DNA of 64,000 nucleotides from Pseudofrancisella aestuarii (lineage in GTDB: Bacteria; Pseudomonadota; Gammaproteobacteria; Francisellales; Francisellaceae): NCBI RefSeq assembly GCF_003574475.2, contig NZ_QLIS02000001.1:248001-312000 (forward strand), written 5' to 3'. The notes below the pieces were generated by a model. That model ran no database searches and was not told where the DNA came from. It was given only the letters and a program-made list of their open reading frames with translations. Positions 9,656 through 19,980 of this stretch are shown here, piece after piece. Every line of letters starts with the position of its first letter. The stretch's first letter is position 1. The translations under genes and the position numbers were made by a program.

Positions 9656-12040
9656 ATGAAGTTTAGTCATAAATGGTTAAATGAATATTTAGCAGATATA
9701 CAAAGTTCACAAGATTTAGCAGATACACTTACATTAGCTGGATTAGAAGTTGATGCAATAGAGCCAGTAGTTAAAGATAAAGTAACTAATGTTGTTGTTG
9801 GTCATATTAAAGCTATTGCTAAGCATCCTGATGCAGATAAGCTTAATGTTTGTACAGTTGATGTTGCAGAACCAGAGCTTTTAACAATTGTTTGTGGTGC
9901 GAGTAATATATATGAAGGTATGAAAGCTCCTGTTGCTAAGATAGGTGCAGTATTACCAGGTGATTTTAAAATTAAAAAATCTAAGTTAAGAGGGCAAGAA
10001 TCATTTGGAATGATGTGCTCAGAAGAGGAGCTTGGTCTTTTAGAAAAAGCAGATGGTTTAATGGATTTACCTTCAGATGCTCCTATAGGCACAGATATAA
10101 ATGAATATCTTGGTTTAAATGATAATACACTAGAAGTTGATTTAACTCCTAATAGAGCAGATTGTCTAAGTGTTTATGGTATTGCTCGTGAAGTTGCTGC
10201 TTTGAGAAATATCAAATTAAAGCCTTTACATATAAAAAATCCAGTTGTTGAAATAGCAGAGACTAAAGAAGTATCTATAACAGCTATAGATGCATGTAAA
10301 GCTTATTATGGCTGTATAATTAGAGATGTAGATAATTCTGTAGAAACTCCATTATGGATGGTAGAGAAGCTTAGAAGAAGTGGTATAGGGTCTATTTCAT
10401 TCTTAGTTGATGTAACTAATTATGTGCTTCTTTTCACTGGTCAACCTATGCATGCTTTTGATTTAGACAAATTAGAAGGTGGAATTAATGTTCGATATGC
10501 TAAAGATAAAGAGAAATTAACTCTACTAGATGAAACAGAAGTTGAATTAGAGAGTGATACTCTAGTTATTGCAGATGAGAAAAAAGCTTTAGCTATGGCT
10601 GGTGTTATGGGAGGTCTTGACTCAGCAATTTCAGATTCAACTAAAAATATATTTTTAGAAAGCGCATTCTTTGTCCCAGAGAAAATAGCTGGAAAAGCTC
10701 GTAAATATAATTTACATACAGATTCTTCTCATAGATTTGAAAGAGGTGTTGATCCACAGCTAGCTCAACAAGCTATGAAATTAGCTATACAACTAATAGT
10801 TGAAATAGCAGGTGGAAAAGTAGCTCCTATACATGGTAGTGAGGATGCAGATTTTTTAAATTCTAAACGAACCATAAAACTTTCTGTAATTAAGTTAAAT
10901 AAAGTTCTAGGAACTCAGTTTGATTCTGATTATATTGCTAATGTATTAAAGTCATTACATATGACAGTTAATAAAATAGATAATACAACTTTAGAAGTTA
11001 TAGCGCCATCATATCGTTTTGATATGGAAATTCAGGAAGATTTAATAGAAGAAATAGCTAGAATTTATGGTTATAGTAAGCTTCCAGAGACTATGCCTCA
11101 ATATAAAGCACAAAAAGTTAATATATCGGAAGAAAAAGAATCTCTTCAGTCATTAAAATCAAAGCTAGTTGATAGAGGTTATTATGAAACTATTAACTAT
11201 AGCTTTATAGATCCTAAGCATGATGAGTATTTTTTTGATGAAAGAGGTATTTCTTTACAAAATCCTATTTCTCAAGATTTATCAGTGATGAGGCAATCAC
11301 TTATTCCCGGACTTTTAAATACTTTTAAAGCTAATATTAATAGACAGCAAAATCGTGTAAGGATTTTTGAAGAAGGTGTTTGTTTCTTTAAAAATGCTGA
11401 GCAAAGAATTGAGAGTCCAAAATTTGCTGGTCTTATATTTGGAGATGTTAATCCAACAACATGGAGTAGTAATAGAGCTGTTGACTTTTTTGATGTTAAA
11501 AGTAATATAGAAGCATTATGTTCTCATATTAAGAATTTATCATTTAAAGTTTGTGATGATATACATTGGCTACATCCAGGACAATCTGCTTACATTTATT
11601 CCGATAATAAGAAAATAGGTATAGTAGGAGTTTTACATCCAACGGCTCTAAAAGCATTACAAATAAAGTCAAAACCTCCTATAGTTTTTGAATTAGACTT
11701 AGTAGAGCTAACTAAAAAAGAAATAGTTAAATTTGAAAAGTTTTCAAAATTCCCATCTGTTTCTAGAGATATCTCATTCTTAGTTGCTAATGGAACTAAT
11801 ATTTCTGATATTTTAGAGCCTATAAAGAATCTAAATATATTCTCTTTAAAAGAGATTAATATCTCTAGTATGTTTGCAGTTTCTGAAGCACTTAGTATTT
11901 CTGTAAGATTCTTATTTAGTGATTTAAATAAAACACTTGAAGATGAAGCTATTAATAAATTTATGAATAAAATAATTAATTGTTTAGATAGTAATAGTCA
12001 AGTAACAGTTAATGATGACGTTAAGAATGCATATAGATAA
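9656..12040 (+). CDS. pheT: phenylalanine-tRNA ligase beta subunit
   Basis: A 794-residue PheT with the usual bacterial domain order: N-terminal EMAP/OB tRNA-binding domain (about 40-150, with HPDADKLNVCTVD), B3/B4 editing domain (about 210-390, with HTDSSHRFERGVD), B5 (about 400-475), catalytic-like core, and C-terminal anticodon-binding FDX domain (about 700-794, with FPSVSRDISFLV). GAGG lies ahead of the ATG at 9656. Forms the tetramer with PheS and hydrolyses mischarged Tyr-tRNA-Phe. Confidence 0.97.
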   Translation: MKFSHKWLNEYLADIQSSQDLADTLTLAGLEVDAIEPVVKDKVTNVVVGHIKAIAKHPDADKLNVCTVDVAEPELLTIVCGASNIYEGMKAPVAKIGAVLPGDFKIKKSKLRGQESFGMMCSEEELGLLEKADGLMDLPSDAPIGTDINEYLGLNDNTLEVDLTPNRADCLSVYGIAREVAALRNIKLKPLHIKNPVVEIAETKEVSITAIDACKAYYGCIIRDVDNSVETPLWMVEKLRRSGIGSISFLVDVTNYVLLFTGQPMHAFDLDKLEGGINVRYAKDKEKLTLLDETEVELESDTLVIADEKKALAMAGVMGGLDSAISDSTKNIFLESAFFVPEKIAGKARKYNLHTDSSHRFERGVDPQLAQQAMKLAIQLIVEIAGGKVAPIHGSEDADFLNSKRTIKLSVIKLNKVLGTQFDSDYIANVLKSLHMTVNKIDNTTLEVIAPSYRFDMEIQEDLIEEIARIYGYSKLPETMPQYKAQKVNISEEKESLQSLKSKLVDRGYYETINYSFIDPKHDEYFFDERGISLQNPISQDLSVMRQSLIPGLLNTFKANINRQQNRVRIFEEGVCFFKNAEQRIESPKFAGLIFGDVNPTTWSSNRAVDFFDVKSNIEALCSHIKNLSFKVCDDIHWLHPGQSAYIYSDNKKIGIVGVLHPTALKALQIKSKPPIVFELDLVELTKKEIVKFEKFSKFPSVSRDISFLVANGTNISDILEPIKNLNIFSLKEINISSMFAVSEALSISVRFLFSDLNKTLEDEAINKFMNKIINCLDSNSQVTVNDDVKNAYR

Positions 12041-12067
12041 AATAACTGTCCAACTTAAGGAAACCTT

Positions 12068-13039
12068 ATGTTTATAATTGTCGCTGGAGCTATATTGTTA
12101 CTTTGTGTTTTAGCTGTAGCTTTTAGTGTAAAAGTAGTTCCACAAGCTAATGAATATATAGTAGAAAGGTTTGGAAAATATCAACAAACTTTACACCCTG
12201 GTTTAGCTTTCATAATTCCTTTTGTAGATAGAGTAGCAAGTAAAGTTTCTATGAAAGAAACTGTTCTTAACATTAGAAAACAAGAAATAATTAGTAAAGA
12301 TAATGCTAGTGTTGAAGTTGATGGCGTTGCTTTTTTCCAAATAATGGACTCTAAAAAAGTTTCTTATGTAGTTAATAATTTAGAGTGGGCATTAGAAAAT
12401 ATTATTATGACTAATATAAGGACTGTTTTAGGTTCTAAGGATCTTGATGAAATGCTTTCTGAGAGAGAAGATATGAATAGAAAACTATTACAAGTTTTAG
12501 ATGAAGCAACAGATCCTTGGGGTGTCAAAGTTATTCGTGTAGAGATTAAGGATATCACTCCTCCTAGAGATCTTTTAGACTCTATGGCTAAACAGATGAA
12601 AGCTGAAAGAGAAAAGAGAGCTAGAATCTTAGATGCACAAGGTAAAAGGGAAGCAGCTATTTTAGAGGCTAGTGGTAAAAAAGAAGCGGCTATTTTAGAT
12701 GCTGAGGGTGAAAAACAAGCAGCTATTTTAGAGGCTGAAGCTCAAAGACAAAGGCAAATTGTAGAAGCGGAAGGCTATAAAGAAGCTCAATTTAGAGAAG
12801 CTGAAGCTAGAGAAAGATTAGCACAAGCTGAAGCATTTAAATTAGATGCTATTTCAAAAGCAATTGTAGAAGGGAAGCTAGAATCAGTACATTACTCTGT
12901 TGCTAAAGAATATATTGAATCTCTTGGTAAGCTTACTGCATCAGGTAATTCAAAAACCATAATGCTCCCAGTTGAAGCTACAAGTATGCTAGGTTCATTA
13001 AGTGGGGTTTCTGAAATCTTAAAAAATAAAGGTAGATAA
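12068..13039 (+). CDS. SPFH/stomatin-family membrane protease-associated protein (QmcA-like)
   Basis: A 323-residue protein with one N-terminal membrane helix (residues 1-22), an SPFH/PHB domain (about 25-190, with VPQANEYIVERFGKYQQTLHPGL-type start and VRVEIKDITPP), then a charged coiled-coil with repeated EA-rich units (ILEASGKKEAAILDAEGEK) to about residue 265. AAGGA precedes the start. It is paired with an NfeD-like gene 3 bases downstream, the standard arrangement for slipin/QmcA proteins that organise membrane microdomains and modulate membrane proteases. Confidence 0.88.
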   Translation: MFIIVAGAILLLCVLAVAFSVKVVPQANEYIVERFGKYQQTLHPGLAFIIPFVDRVASKVSMKETVLNIRKQEIISKDNASVEVDGVAFFQIMDSKKVSYVVNNLEWALENIIMTNIRTVLGSKDLDEMLSEREDMNRKLLQVLDEATDPWGVKVIRVEIKDITPPRDLLDSMAKQMKAEREKRARILDAQGKREAAILEASGKKEAAILDAEGEKQAAILEAEAQRQRQIVEAEGYKEAQFREAEARERLAQAEAFKLDAISKAIVEGKLESVHYSVAKEYIESLGKLTASGNSKTIMLPVEATSMLGSLSGVSEILKNKGR

Positions 13040-13042
13040 ATA

Positions 13043-13474
13043 ATGGAAGAACACTTATATTGGCTATTAATAGCTATTATATGTTTTATTATTGAAGTTT
13101 TTTCATTTACTACATTTTTTCTTTTTATAGGCATAGCAACTTTAATTATGTCTATACTTCTTTATTTTATTCCTGATATGGATATTATGCTTCAAGCAGT
13201 AATATTTTTAATACTATCTTTATTAGTCGTTATCGTTTTCTATAAATTTGGAAAGAAACTAAAAGTTAGAAAAACAGGGCATTTAGATGTTAACGATAGA
13301 ATGTCTATTTATGTAGGAAGAGTTGTAGAAGCATTATCAGATTCTGAAAATGGAATAGTTAAAGTCCAATTAGGAGATACTGTTTGGCGAGCTAAAGCTA
13401 ATGATGTAAGCAAAGGTAGCAAATTAAAAATTATTGGATTTGAATCAACAACTTTTATCTGTGAGAAAGTTTAA
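13043..13474 (+). CDS. NfeD-like membrane protein
   Basis: A 143-residue short-form NfeD: two or three hydrophobic segments in residues 5-70, followed by an OB-fold-like C-terminal domain (about 80-143, with GRVVEALSDSENGIVKVQLGDTVWRAKAND). No ClpP-like protease domain, so it is the truncated class that pairs with SPFH proteins. It follows the SPFH gene by 3 bases and is convergent with the cardiolipin synthase gene, with only 4 bases between stops. Confidence 0.85.
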   Translation: MEEHLYWLLIAIICFIIEVFSFTTFFLFIGIATLIMSILLYFIPDMDIMLQAVIFLILSLLVVIVFYKFGKKLKVRKTGHLDVNDRMSIYVGRVVEALSDSENGIVKVQLGDTVWRAKANDVSKGSKLKIIGFESTTFICEKV

Positions 13475-13478
13475 AGTA

Positions 13479-14918
13479 TTACATTAATGGTGTAAGTATT
13501 TTAATTATACTTTCTATAATCAAACGAGACTTTTTATTAGAAATATGGTCATTATCTTGAGATGATTGCAATAACATATTTTTAGCCCATTTATCTACTT
13601 TAGCAACAGAAGATTCACTATATACAAAAGTAGCTATTTCATAGTTCAAAAATAAGCTTCTATTATCTAAATTTACAGAGCCAAGCATTGCTAAATTCTT
13701 GTCTATAAGAATAGCTTTTGCATGCATCATTTTCTCTGTAAAATGAACCTCTATGTTATTAGCTAATAACTCTCTAAAATATGTAGTCCTGGCTCTGTCA
13801 ATAAAGGTATGATTAGATTTTTTAGGTGTGATAATCTTTACATCAATACCTCTATGCTTAGCTAAAACTATAGCCTGTAATAAGTCTTGTGATGGAATAA
13901 GATATGGTGTTATTATCCATAATTTTTCTTTAGCTGAATTTATAGCTGTTATAAGCCCTGAATATAATTGATTTGCATCCATATCAGGACCAGAAGGCAC
14001 TACTTGTATAAAGTTTTCTTTGCTATTATTTGTATTTGCACTATAACATGAGAAATTAGGATTTAGTTCTTTCTTTGTAGAAAAGCGCCAGTCTGACTGA
14101 AATATTGTTAAAAAATAATTTACAGATTCTCCCTCTATTTTAAATAGTAGATCTTCCCACATTCCTTCATGTTCCATAGGACTCATATATTCATCACCTA
14201 TATTCATTCCACCACTAAATACGATTCTATTATCAATAAGATAAATTTTTCTATGATTTCTATAGTTTATATAGTTACGAAAAGGATTTGATAATACTGG
14301 CATAAAAAATACAACTTCAGCACCGAGAGCTCTAAGGTTTTTAAATATTCTTTTTTGGTGTCTATAAGTATAAAAAGATCCTAAAGAATCTATTAATATT
14401 TTAACTTCTAAACCTTCTGATGCTTTTTTTTCTAGAAGTCTTAATATTAGTTTAGAAGTTGTATCATGTTTAAAAACATAGGTTTGAACATAAATACTAG
14501 ACTTAGCATTTTTTATAGCTTCATGGAAATGCTTATACGATTCAACTCCATCAGTATATATTTCAAAAGTATTACTAGAAGTTAATGTTGGAACCTTTAA
14601 GCTAGAAAATACATTTATAACATCTGTCGGTAGATTATTTTTTTCATACTTATTTATATCAATAGGGCATTTTTGATTTATACTCATAGAGTCTTTTTGC
14701 CAAGAGCTCTTTTCATTATCTTTTCTTCCAAAAATAAAAAAGAAAGGGATAGCTATATATGGGACAAACAATATTGCTAAAAGCCATGCAAGAATATTAG
14801 ATGCAGATTTTTTATCAACTATAAGTTTTAAAACTACAAATATTGTAAAAACTTGGCAAACAAATAATATAATATTTGCTTCTAAAATATAGAGTAACTT
14901 TAATAAGAAATCTTCCAT
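13479..14918 (-). CDS. cls: cardiolipin synthase
   Basis: A 479-residue phospholipase D-superfamily enzyme that condenses two phosphatidylglycerols to cardiolipin and glycerol at the inner membrane. Two N-terminal helices (about 10-32 and 42-63, the PLDc_N region with NILAWLLAILFVPYIAIPFF) precede two HKD motifs: HRKIYLIDNRIVFSGG from residue 222 and HAKAILIDKNLAMLGS from residue 399. Length matches ClsA-type enzymes. The upstream 200 bases (14919-15118) are a divergent promoter region shared with mrp in which I could identify no convincing operator. Confidence 0.9.
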   Translation of the reverse strand: MEDFLLKLLYILEANIILFVCQVFTIFVVLKLIVDKKSASNILAWLLAILFVPYIAIPFFFIFGRKDNEKSSWQKDSMSINQKCPIDINKYEKNNLPTDVINVFSSLKVPTLTSSNTFEIYTDGVESYKHFHEAIKNAKSSIYVQTYVFKHDTTSKLILRLLEKKASEGLEVKILIDSLGSFYTYRHQKRIFKNLRALGAEVVFFMPVLSNPFRNYINYRNHRKIYLIDNRIVFSGGMNIGDEYMSPMEHEGMWEDLLFKIEGESVNYFLTIFQSDWRFSTKKELNPNFSCYSANTNNSKENFIQVVPSGPDMDANQLYSGLITAINSAKEKLWIITPYLIPSQDLLQAIVLAKHRGIDVKIITPKKSNHTFIDRARTTYFRELLANNIEVHFTEKMMHAKAILIDKNLAMLGSVNLDNRSLFLNYEIATFVYSESSVAKVDKWAKNMLLQSSQDNDHISNKKSRLIIESIIKILTPLM

Positions 14919-15118
14919 TTAACTTTTATATTCTTGACGAAAACTTTGTAAATTCTAACATATCAAAAATTTACTAGGTAGTTTACTTAGATTGTTTTAC
15001 TTAATACATGTTATATTACACAAACAATAAAATTATTTATTTTTGAAATCTATATAACTCTTAGGTATTCAAAAAAATCTGTTAAAATGACACCATTAAT
15101 TTATAAATAGAGTTTGGT

Positions 15119-15979
15119 ATGAAAACAATAGATAAGGTCTTCAAGAGGAAAGTCCAAGAAGGGCAAAAACTTCTACCAAATATTAAGAATATAATTCTAG
15201 TAGCTTCTGGAAAAGGTGGTGTTGGGAAATCAACAGTAACTACTAATTTAGCATCCGCTTTCTCTAAGATGGGTGCTAAAGTAGGAATATTAGACGCAGA
15301 TATTTATGGACCAAGTCAGCCAACATTATTAGGATTAAAAGATAATCCAAAAACTACAGATAAGAAAAAGATTATACCTTTAGAAAATTATGGAATAAAA
15401 ATGATTTCTATAGGCAATCTTATAGATTCTGATTCAGCTATAATCTGGAGAGGACCAATTGTATCAAGAGCATTGATGCAATTGTTAAATGATACAGACT
15501 GGGGTGAGTTAGATTATTTGTTTTTAGATCTACCTCCTGGAACTGGAGATATTCAATTAACTATATCAAAGAATATTCCTGTTACTGGAGTTGTTATTGT
15601 TACTACTCCTCAAGATTTATCTTTAATCGATGCAAAAAGAGCTATAGCTATGTTTGATAAAGTTAATATCAAAACTTTAGGTATAGTTGAAAATATGAGT
15701 TACTATATTTGTCCAAAATGTGGAAATAGTGAGCATATTTTTGGTGAGGACGGGGCTTTCTCTTTATGCGGAAAATACAATGTGGAGTTTTTAGGTAGCT
15801 TACCACTTCATAAAGATATAAGGTTAAACTCTGACAATGGTAAACCATATATGACATTAGGCAAAGATGATACTATAAATGATAGTTATATTTCAGTTGC
15901 AGAGAATTTATTAAATGAAATAGATAAACTACCTAAAGCGAGTAGTTTAGATTCAATTGGTATTAAATTAGAAAATTAA
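15119..15979 (+). CDS. mrp: Mrp/ApbC-type iron-sulfur cluster carrier P-loop ATPase
   Basis: A 286-residue Mrp/NBP35-family protein. The deviant Walker A motif GKGGVGKST is at residues 31-39, LDADIYGPSQPTLLG follows, and the two-cysteine motif CPKCG (about 200) is the bridging Fe-S site of the homodimer. The N-terminal MIP18-like (DUF59) domain of longer Mrp proteins is absent. It is thought to bind and transfer [4Fe-4S] clusters. dcd starts 13 bases downstream, the same neighbour order seen in several gammaproteobacteria. Confidence 0.92.
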   Translation: MKTIDKVFKRKVQEGQKLLPNIKNIILVASGKGGVGKSTVTTNLASAFSKMGAKVGILDADIYGPSQPTLLGLKDNPKTTDKKKIIPLENYGIKMISIGNLIDSDSAIIWRGPIVSRALMQLLNDTDWGELDYLFLDLPPGTGDIQLTISKNIPVTGVVIVTTPQDLSLIDAKRAIAMFDKVNIKTLGIVENMSYYICPKCGNSEHIFGEDGAFSLCGKYNVEFLGSLPLHKDIRLNSDNGKPYMTLGKDDTINDSYISVAENLLNEIDKLPKASSLDSIGIKLEN

Positions 15980-15992
15980 ATAAGGAAGATAA

Positions 15993-16559
15993 ATGGCTAT
16001 TAAATCTGATAAGTGGATAAAGAAAATGTCTCAAGAACATAAGATGATTGAGCCTTTTGAAGCAGGGCAAGTTAAAGTAGCAAACGGTGAAAAGATAGTT
16101 TCCTATGGAACATCTAGTTATGGATATGATGTTAGATGTGCTGATGAATTTAAAATATTTACTAATATTAACTCTTCTATAGTTGACCCGAAGCATTTTG
16201 ATGATAAAAATTTTGTTGATTTCAAAGGAGATGTTTGTATTATTCCTCCAAATTCATTTGCCTTAGCTCGTACTGTCGAAAAATTTAAAATCCCAAGAGA
16301 TACTTTAGTTGTTTGTCTTGGAAAATCTACTTATGCAAGATGTGGAATCATTGTAAATGTAACTCCTCTTGAGCCTGAATGGGAAGGTTATGTAACTCTA
16401 GAATTCTCAAATACTACACCTCTTCCAGCAAGGATATATGCAAATGAGGGAGTAGCACAAATGCTATTTTTCCAATCAGATGAAGAATGTGAAATTTCAT
16501 ATGCAGATAAAGGAGGAAAATACCAAGGTCAAGTTGGAGTAACACTTCCTAAATGTTAA
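15993..16559 (+). CDS. dcd: dCTP deaminase
   Basis: A 188-residue trimeric dUTPase-fold enzyme converting dCTP to dUTP for thymidylate synthesis. Visible family motifs are SSYGYDVRC near residue 40, [23 protein letters not shown] (the catalytic Glu follows in WEGYVTLE), and the C-terminal lid [12 protein letters not shown] strong AAGGA ribosome site precedes the ATG. Length is that of the monofunctional E. coli type. Confidence 0.96.
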   Translation: MAIKSDKWIKKMSQEHKMIEPFEAGQVKVANGEKIVSYGTSSYGYDVRCADEFKIFTNINSSIVDPKHFDDKNFVDFKGDVCIIPPNSFALARTVEKFKIPRDTLVVCLGKSTYARCGIIVNVTPLEPEWEGYVTLEFSNTTPLPARIYANEGVAQMLFFQSDEECEISYADKGGKYQGQVGVTLPKC

Positions 16560-16646
16560 TAAAATATTATTTTATAATACAAAACTATATTCTTTTAATA
16601 TAAAATTAAAAAACTTTTCTCTTATATAAAATATTTCATATAAAAA

Positions 16647-18347
16647 ATGCAAAAAAATTATAAAGATTATTTTTCTCTTATATTTTTAGTAGTAATAGCT
16701 TTCTGCCTATATGGTTTACCGGCTTTATATGCTCCTGATGAAACAAGATATGCAGAAGTAGCTAGAGAAATGCTAGCTACTCATAACTATGTGGTTCCAT
16801 ATATTAATGGAGTAGTTTTTTTTCATAAACCAGCACTTATTTATTGGTTAACAGCTTTTTTTATGAAAATTTTTGGGGAGAATACTTGGGGAGCTCGCTT
16901 AGTTAATCCAATACTAGTAATGATTTGTTTATTATTTGTTTACTATACAGTAAAAAAGGTTTTAGAATCTAGAGCTTTAGCTTGGCTATCTGTGATAGTC
17001 AGTATTACTACAATTCTATTATTATTTGTAGGCAGATATTTAAATATAGATACTGGGATAGCAGTATTTCTTAACATGACTATGTTGTGTTATTGGGTCA
17101 GTTTAAAGTATGATGATAACTATTTTAAAAGTTCTCTTTGGCTATTTTTAGCATTTGTTTTTTCTGGCATAGCTTTTATGACAAAAGGACTTGTTGCTAT
17201 AGTTTTTCCTATATGTATAGTTGGATTATATAGTTTAATAATGTTTGAGTGGAAAAGGCTTTTAGATATTCGCCTTTATTTGGGTCTTATAATTGTTGCT
17301 ATTATCGGTACTCCTTGGATATTAGCTGTAAATAATAAATATCCTGATTTCGCTTATTATTATATAGTTGTTCAACAAATATTAAGGTACTCAACAAATG
17401 AGCAAAATAGACAAATATCAAAATTAGTATATATCCTTATTTTTATTGGTATCTTTTTTCCATGGTCTGCTTTTTTACCACAAGCCCTAAAAAACTTTTT
17501 TACTAAAGAGGGATTTAAGAACAGAAAACAAAACTCTTTTTTATGGTTTTTATTTATCTGGGGATCTTTTATTTTTATTTTTTTTGGAATTTCCAAATCA
17601 TTTTTAATAGGTTATTTAGCTCCAGCTATAGTTCCTTTTTGTATACTTATAGCAGTATATCTGGAAAAACTTTTTAAAAAAGATTTTTCATTCATGGATA
17701 AAATAAGTATTGGATTGCCAATTTTTATTTTTCTATTGTTACCAATAGCAACTGTAATATTATTATATTTGTCTAAAGAAGTTTTTATACCTTTATTTTT
17801 TTTACTACTTCCTATATTCATAATATCTATATTCATATCATATGGAGCTATCAGAGCTTTTAGGAGAAAGGATCTTAAAAAAATTATAATCTATTTTTCT
17901 CTAATGATGTTTACATTAGGAAATTTTGGATATGCTGCAGGCGAATATTTAGATAAAAAAAATAATAAAGAATTTGTTGGTGATATTAATCTTATTTATA
18001 AAGAGTATCCAAATGCTAAAGTTTATACTAGTCATAGATTCTATAAGGTTCCTTTCTATACAAAAAAAGAAGTAGTAATAATAAATGATGAAAATGAATT
18101 ATCTGATGTAGCATATATCCCAAATTCAGGGACAGATCAATATTTGATGAAATATTCAAAATTTATAAAAAATTGGAATAGTTCAGATGAGCTTAATATA
18201 TTAATAGTAAGAAATAAACCTAACTTAAAACTTAAAAAAGATTACGTTTTTAGTAACTATGAAAAAGATATAAATCCAGATAAATTCTTTATTCTTGATA
18301 AAACAGATTATGCTACTTTAGTTGCTAGTAAAAATATAAGATTATAG
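16647..18347 (+). CDS. GT83-family ArnT/FlmK-like lipid A sugar transferase
   Basis: A 566-residue polytopic membrane glycosyltransferase with about twelve helices and a C-terminal periplasmic domain (from about 450). The first periplasmic loop carries the family signature [19 protein letters not shown] (acidic pair after the first helix) followed by [19 protein letters not shown]. ArnT moves aminoarabinose from undecaprenyl phosphate to lipid A; in Francisella the homologue FlmK transfers galactosamine. The second role is favoured on organism grounds but is inference; no undecaprenyl-phosphate sugar synthase (FlmF-like) gene is adjacent. Ends 6 bases inside the convergent hemF gene. Confidence 0.8.
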   Translation: MQKNYKDYFSLIFLVVIAFCLYGLPALYAPDETRYAEVAREMLATHNYVVPYINGVVFFHKPALIYWLTAFFMKIFGENTWGARLVNPILVMICLLFVYYTVKKVLESRALAWLSVIVSITTILLLFVGRYLNIDTGIAVFLNMTMLCYWVSLKYDDNYFKSSLWLFLAFVFSGIAFMTKGLVAIVFPICIVGLYSLIMFEWKRLLDIRLYLGLIIVAIIGTPWILAVNNKYPDFAYYYIVVQQILRYSTNEQNRQISKLVYILIFIGIFFPWSAFLPQALKNFFTKEGFKNRKQNSFLWFLFIWGSFIFIFFGISKSFLIGYLAPAIVPFCILIAVYLEKLFKKDFSFMDKISIGLPIFIFLLLPIATVILLYLSKEVFIPLFFLLLPIFIISIFISYGAIRAFRRKDLKKIIIYFSLMMFTLGNFGYAAGEYLDKKNNKEFVGDINLIYKEYPNAKVYTSHRFYKVPFYTKKEVVIINDENELSDVAYIPNSGTDQYLMKYSKFIKNWNSSDELNILIVRNKPNLKLKKDYVFSNYEKDINPDKFFILDKTDYATLVASKNIRL

Positions 18348-19265
18348 CCAATCTTTAGGTTTTAAATATTCATATATTTTCTGTTCCTCAGAATTTTCCT
18401 CTGGATACCAATTATATTTCCAACTAGCTAATGGAGGCATGGATGAAAGAATTGATTCTGTACGCCCACCACTTTGTAGTCCAAATATAGTTCCTCTATC
18501 AAACACAAGATTAAATTCAACGTATCTGCCTCTTCTATATAGTTGAAATTCTTTATGTTTATCTAAATATTGGATATTTTTTCTTTTTTCTATGATAGGT
18601 ATATAAGCTTTTATATAAGAGTTAGCACAATCCTTTACAAACTCAAAAGATTCATCAAAAGAAAACCTATTGAAATCATCAAAGAAAAGTCCTCCTACTC
18701 CTCGACATTCATCACGATGTTTTAAATAAAAATATTCATCACACCACTTTTTAAACTCTGGATAAAGATCTTTATTATGTCTATCACAAACATTCTTAGC
18801 TGTTTGATGCCAGTGGATTATATCTTCCTCATAAGGATAGTATGGAGTTAAATCAAAACCACCGCCAAACCACCATATCGGCTTATCTGTATCAGCGCCA
18901 GCTACAAATAGTCTAAAATTCGCATGAGAAGTAGGAACAAATGGATTTCTAGGATGAATAACAAGAGAAACTCCTGTAGCTATAAAAGATTTACCAGCCA
19001 AGTCTTTCCTTTTCTCTGTAGCAGATGGAGGTAGAGCATCTCCATATACCTTAGAGAATGCAACAACTCCTTTTTCTATAATATCTCCATTTTCTATAAT
19101 CATAGAATTCCCATAGCCTTTTAATTTTTGCTCAGGAATATTTGGTTTTTCCCACTCATCATGGATAAATCTAGCAGAAGAAGTTTCTTGTGCATCTAAA
19201 GCATTTACAATATTTTGTTGTAATTCCTTTAAAAAGGATTCAACTAAATTTAGTTTATTTTTCAT
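18342..19265 (-). CDS. hemF: oxygen-dependent coproporphyrinogen III oxidase
   Basis: A 307-residue aerobic HemF, oxidatively decarboxylating coproporphyrinogen III to protoporphyrinogen IX in the cytoplasm. Family blocks seen are [54 protein letters not shown] and [23 protein letters not shown]. Length matches E. coli HemF (299). The gene is convergent with the GT83 transferase (6-base overlap of stops) and divergent from the prepilin-like gene. Confidence 0.97.
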   Translation of the reverse strand: MKNKLNLVESFLKELQQNIVNALDAQETSSARFIHDEWEKPNIPEQKLKGYGNSMIIENGDIIEKGVVAFSKVYGDALPPSATEKRKDLAGKSFIATGVSLVIHPRNPFVPTSHANFRLFVAGADTDKPIWWFGGGFDLTPYYPYEEDIIHWHQTAKNVCDRHNKDLYPEFKKWCDEYFYLKHRDECRGVGGLFFDDFNRFSFDESFEFVKDCANSYIKAYIPIIEKRKNIQYLDKHKEFQLYRRGRYVEFNLVFDRGTIFGLQSGGRTESILSSMPPLASWKYNWYPEENSEEQKIYEYLKPKDWL

Positions 19266-19364
19266 TTAAAGTTATTAAAATTCATTATTGCTATTTTATA
19301 TTATTAATTATAACGATTTTTTTGTTATAATAACTTTCAGTTTTACAAAAAGGTATTATTAAAG

Positions 19365-19856
19365 TTGAAAAAGCTAAAGTCAGCTGGTTTTTCGCTAACT
19401 GAAATATTACTTATTGTTTCCGCTTTAATTGTCTTTGTCGGGATATTGTTGCCCGTATATCTAAATTATAGCCATAGAAGTAGATTCTCTGCTAAATTAA
19501 TTGTTTTTCATATTGCTCAAGCTGAAGTAAGTACTGAATTAAGTTATGGTGATGCTAGCGTGATGAAAAAACGTGGAGATAATAATTTATACTCTTTAAA
19601 AGGGTTTACTAATAGCCAAGAAGAAACTAGAAAGATTTCTGGAACAGATATTCAAATAAACTATAATGGTGTTTTAAGTAAATCTTTTTCTGACTCTAGT
19701 CTAGGAGTCGGAGAAATAATACTAACTCCTTATTTAAAAACAAGAAAGCATCAAATACAAGATTATTATATAGTCTGGGATTGTAAGATTAAATCAAATG
19801 AAAGCTTTTCTGAATCTGCTATGCCTGGAGACTGTATTTTCCAAAAGATCAATTAA
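19365..19856 (+). CDS. type IV prepilin-like protein
   Basis: A 163-residue protein starting with a TTG codon. The N-terminus LKKLKSAGFSLTEILLIVSAL is a prepilin peptidase site: cleavage between G8 and F9, glutamate at +5 of the mature protein, then a 20-residue hydrophobic helix. The C-terminal part has two cysteines (about 146 and 158) that could close a pilin D-region disulfide. It stands alone between hemF and the ribosomal operon. Likely a minor pilin or pseudopilin of the type IV pilus system; major versus minor status cannot be judged. No clear ribosome site precedes the TTG (AAGG lies about 12 bases away). Confidence 0.72.
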   Translation: MKKLKSAGFSLTEILLIVSALIVFVGILLPVYLNYSHRSRFSAKLIVFHIAQAEVSTELSYGDASVMKKRGDNNLYSLKGFTNSQEETRKISGTDIQINYNGVLSKSFSDSSLGVGEIILTPYLKTRKHQIQDYYIVWDCKIKSNESFSESAMPGDCIFQKIN

Positions 19857-19865
19857 TATTAATCC

Positions 19866-19894
19866 TTGCTTTAAACATATTTTATGCGTAGAAT
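19866..19894 (+). promoter_or_regulatory. sigma70-type promoter for rpsF operon
   Basis: TTGCTT (19866-19871) and TAGAAT (19889-19894) are separated by 17 bases. Transcription would start near 19901, giving a leader of about 80 bases ahead of rpsF. No other pair of this quality is seen in the 124-base gap after the prepilin-like gene. Confidence 0.5.
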
Positions 19895-19936
19895 ATCGTT
19901 TGCTCTTTGCTATGAGTATAACTATTTAATTCATAG

Positions 19937-19970
19937 CTTATCAGTGTGATAATTAATGATAAACCGTAAG
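19937..19970 (+). promoter_or_regulatory. candidate S6:S18 autoregulatory mRNA leader
   Basis: Just ahead of the rpsF ribosome site, CTTA (19937-19940) can pair with TAAG (19967-19970), and TCA (19941-19943) with TGA (19957-19959), leaving an asymmetric 3' internal loop TAAACCG. A bulged CCG beside a short closing stem is the hallmark of the known S6:S18-binding leader upstream of rpsF in many bacteria. A competing hairpin TTATCA/TGATAA (19938-19952) is also possible. Stem lengths are short, so this is a proposal based on position and the CCG. Confidence 0.4.
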
Positions 19971-19980
19971 GAGTTTATAA

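Noticed and set aside
13470-13505. Possible bidirectional terminator between the NfeD and cls stops
   Set aside because: The inverted repeat is interrupted and there are no clean T-runs on either strand.
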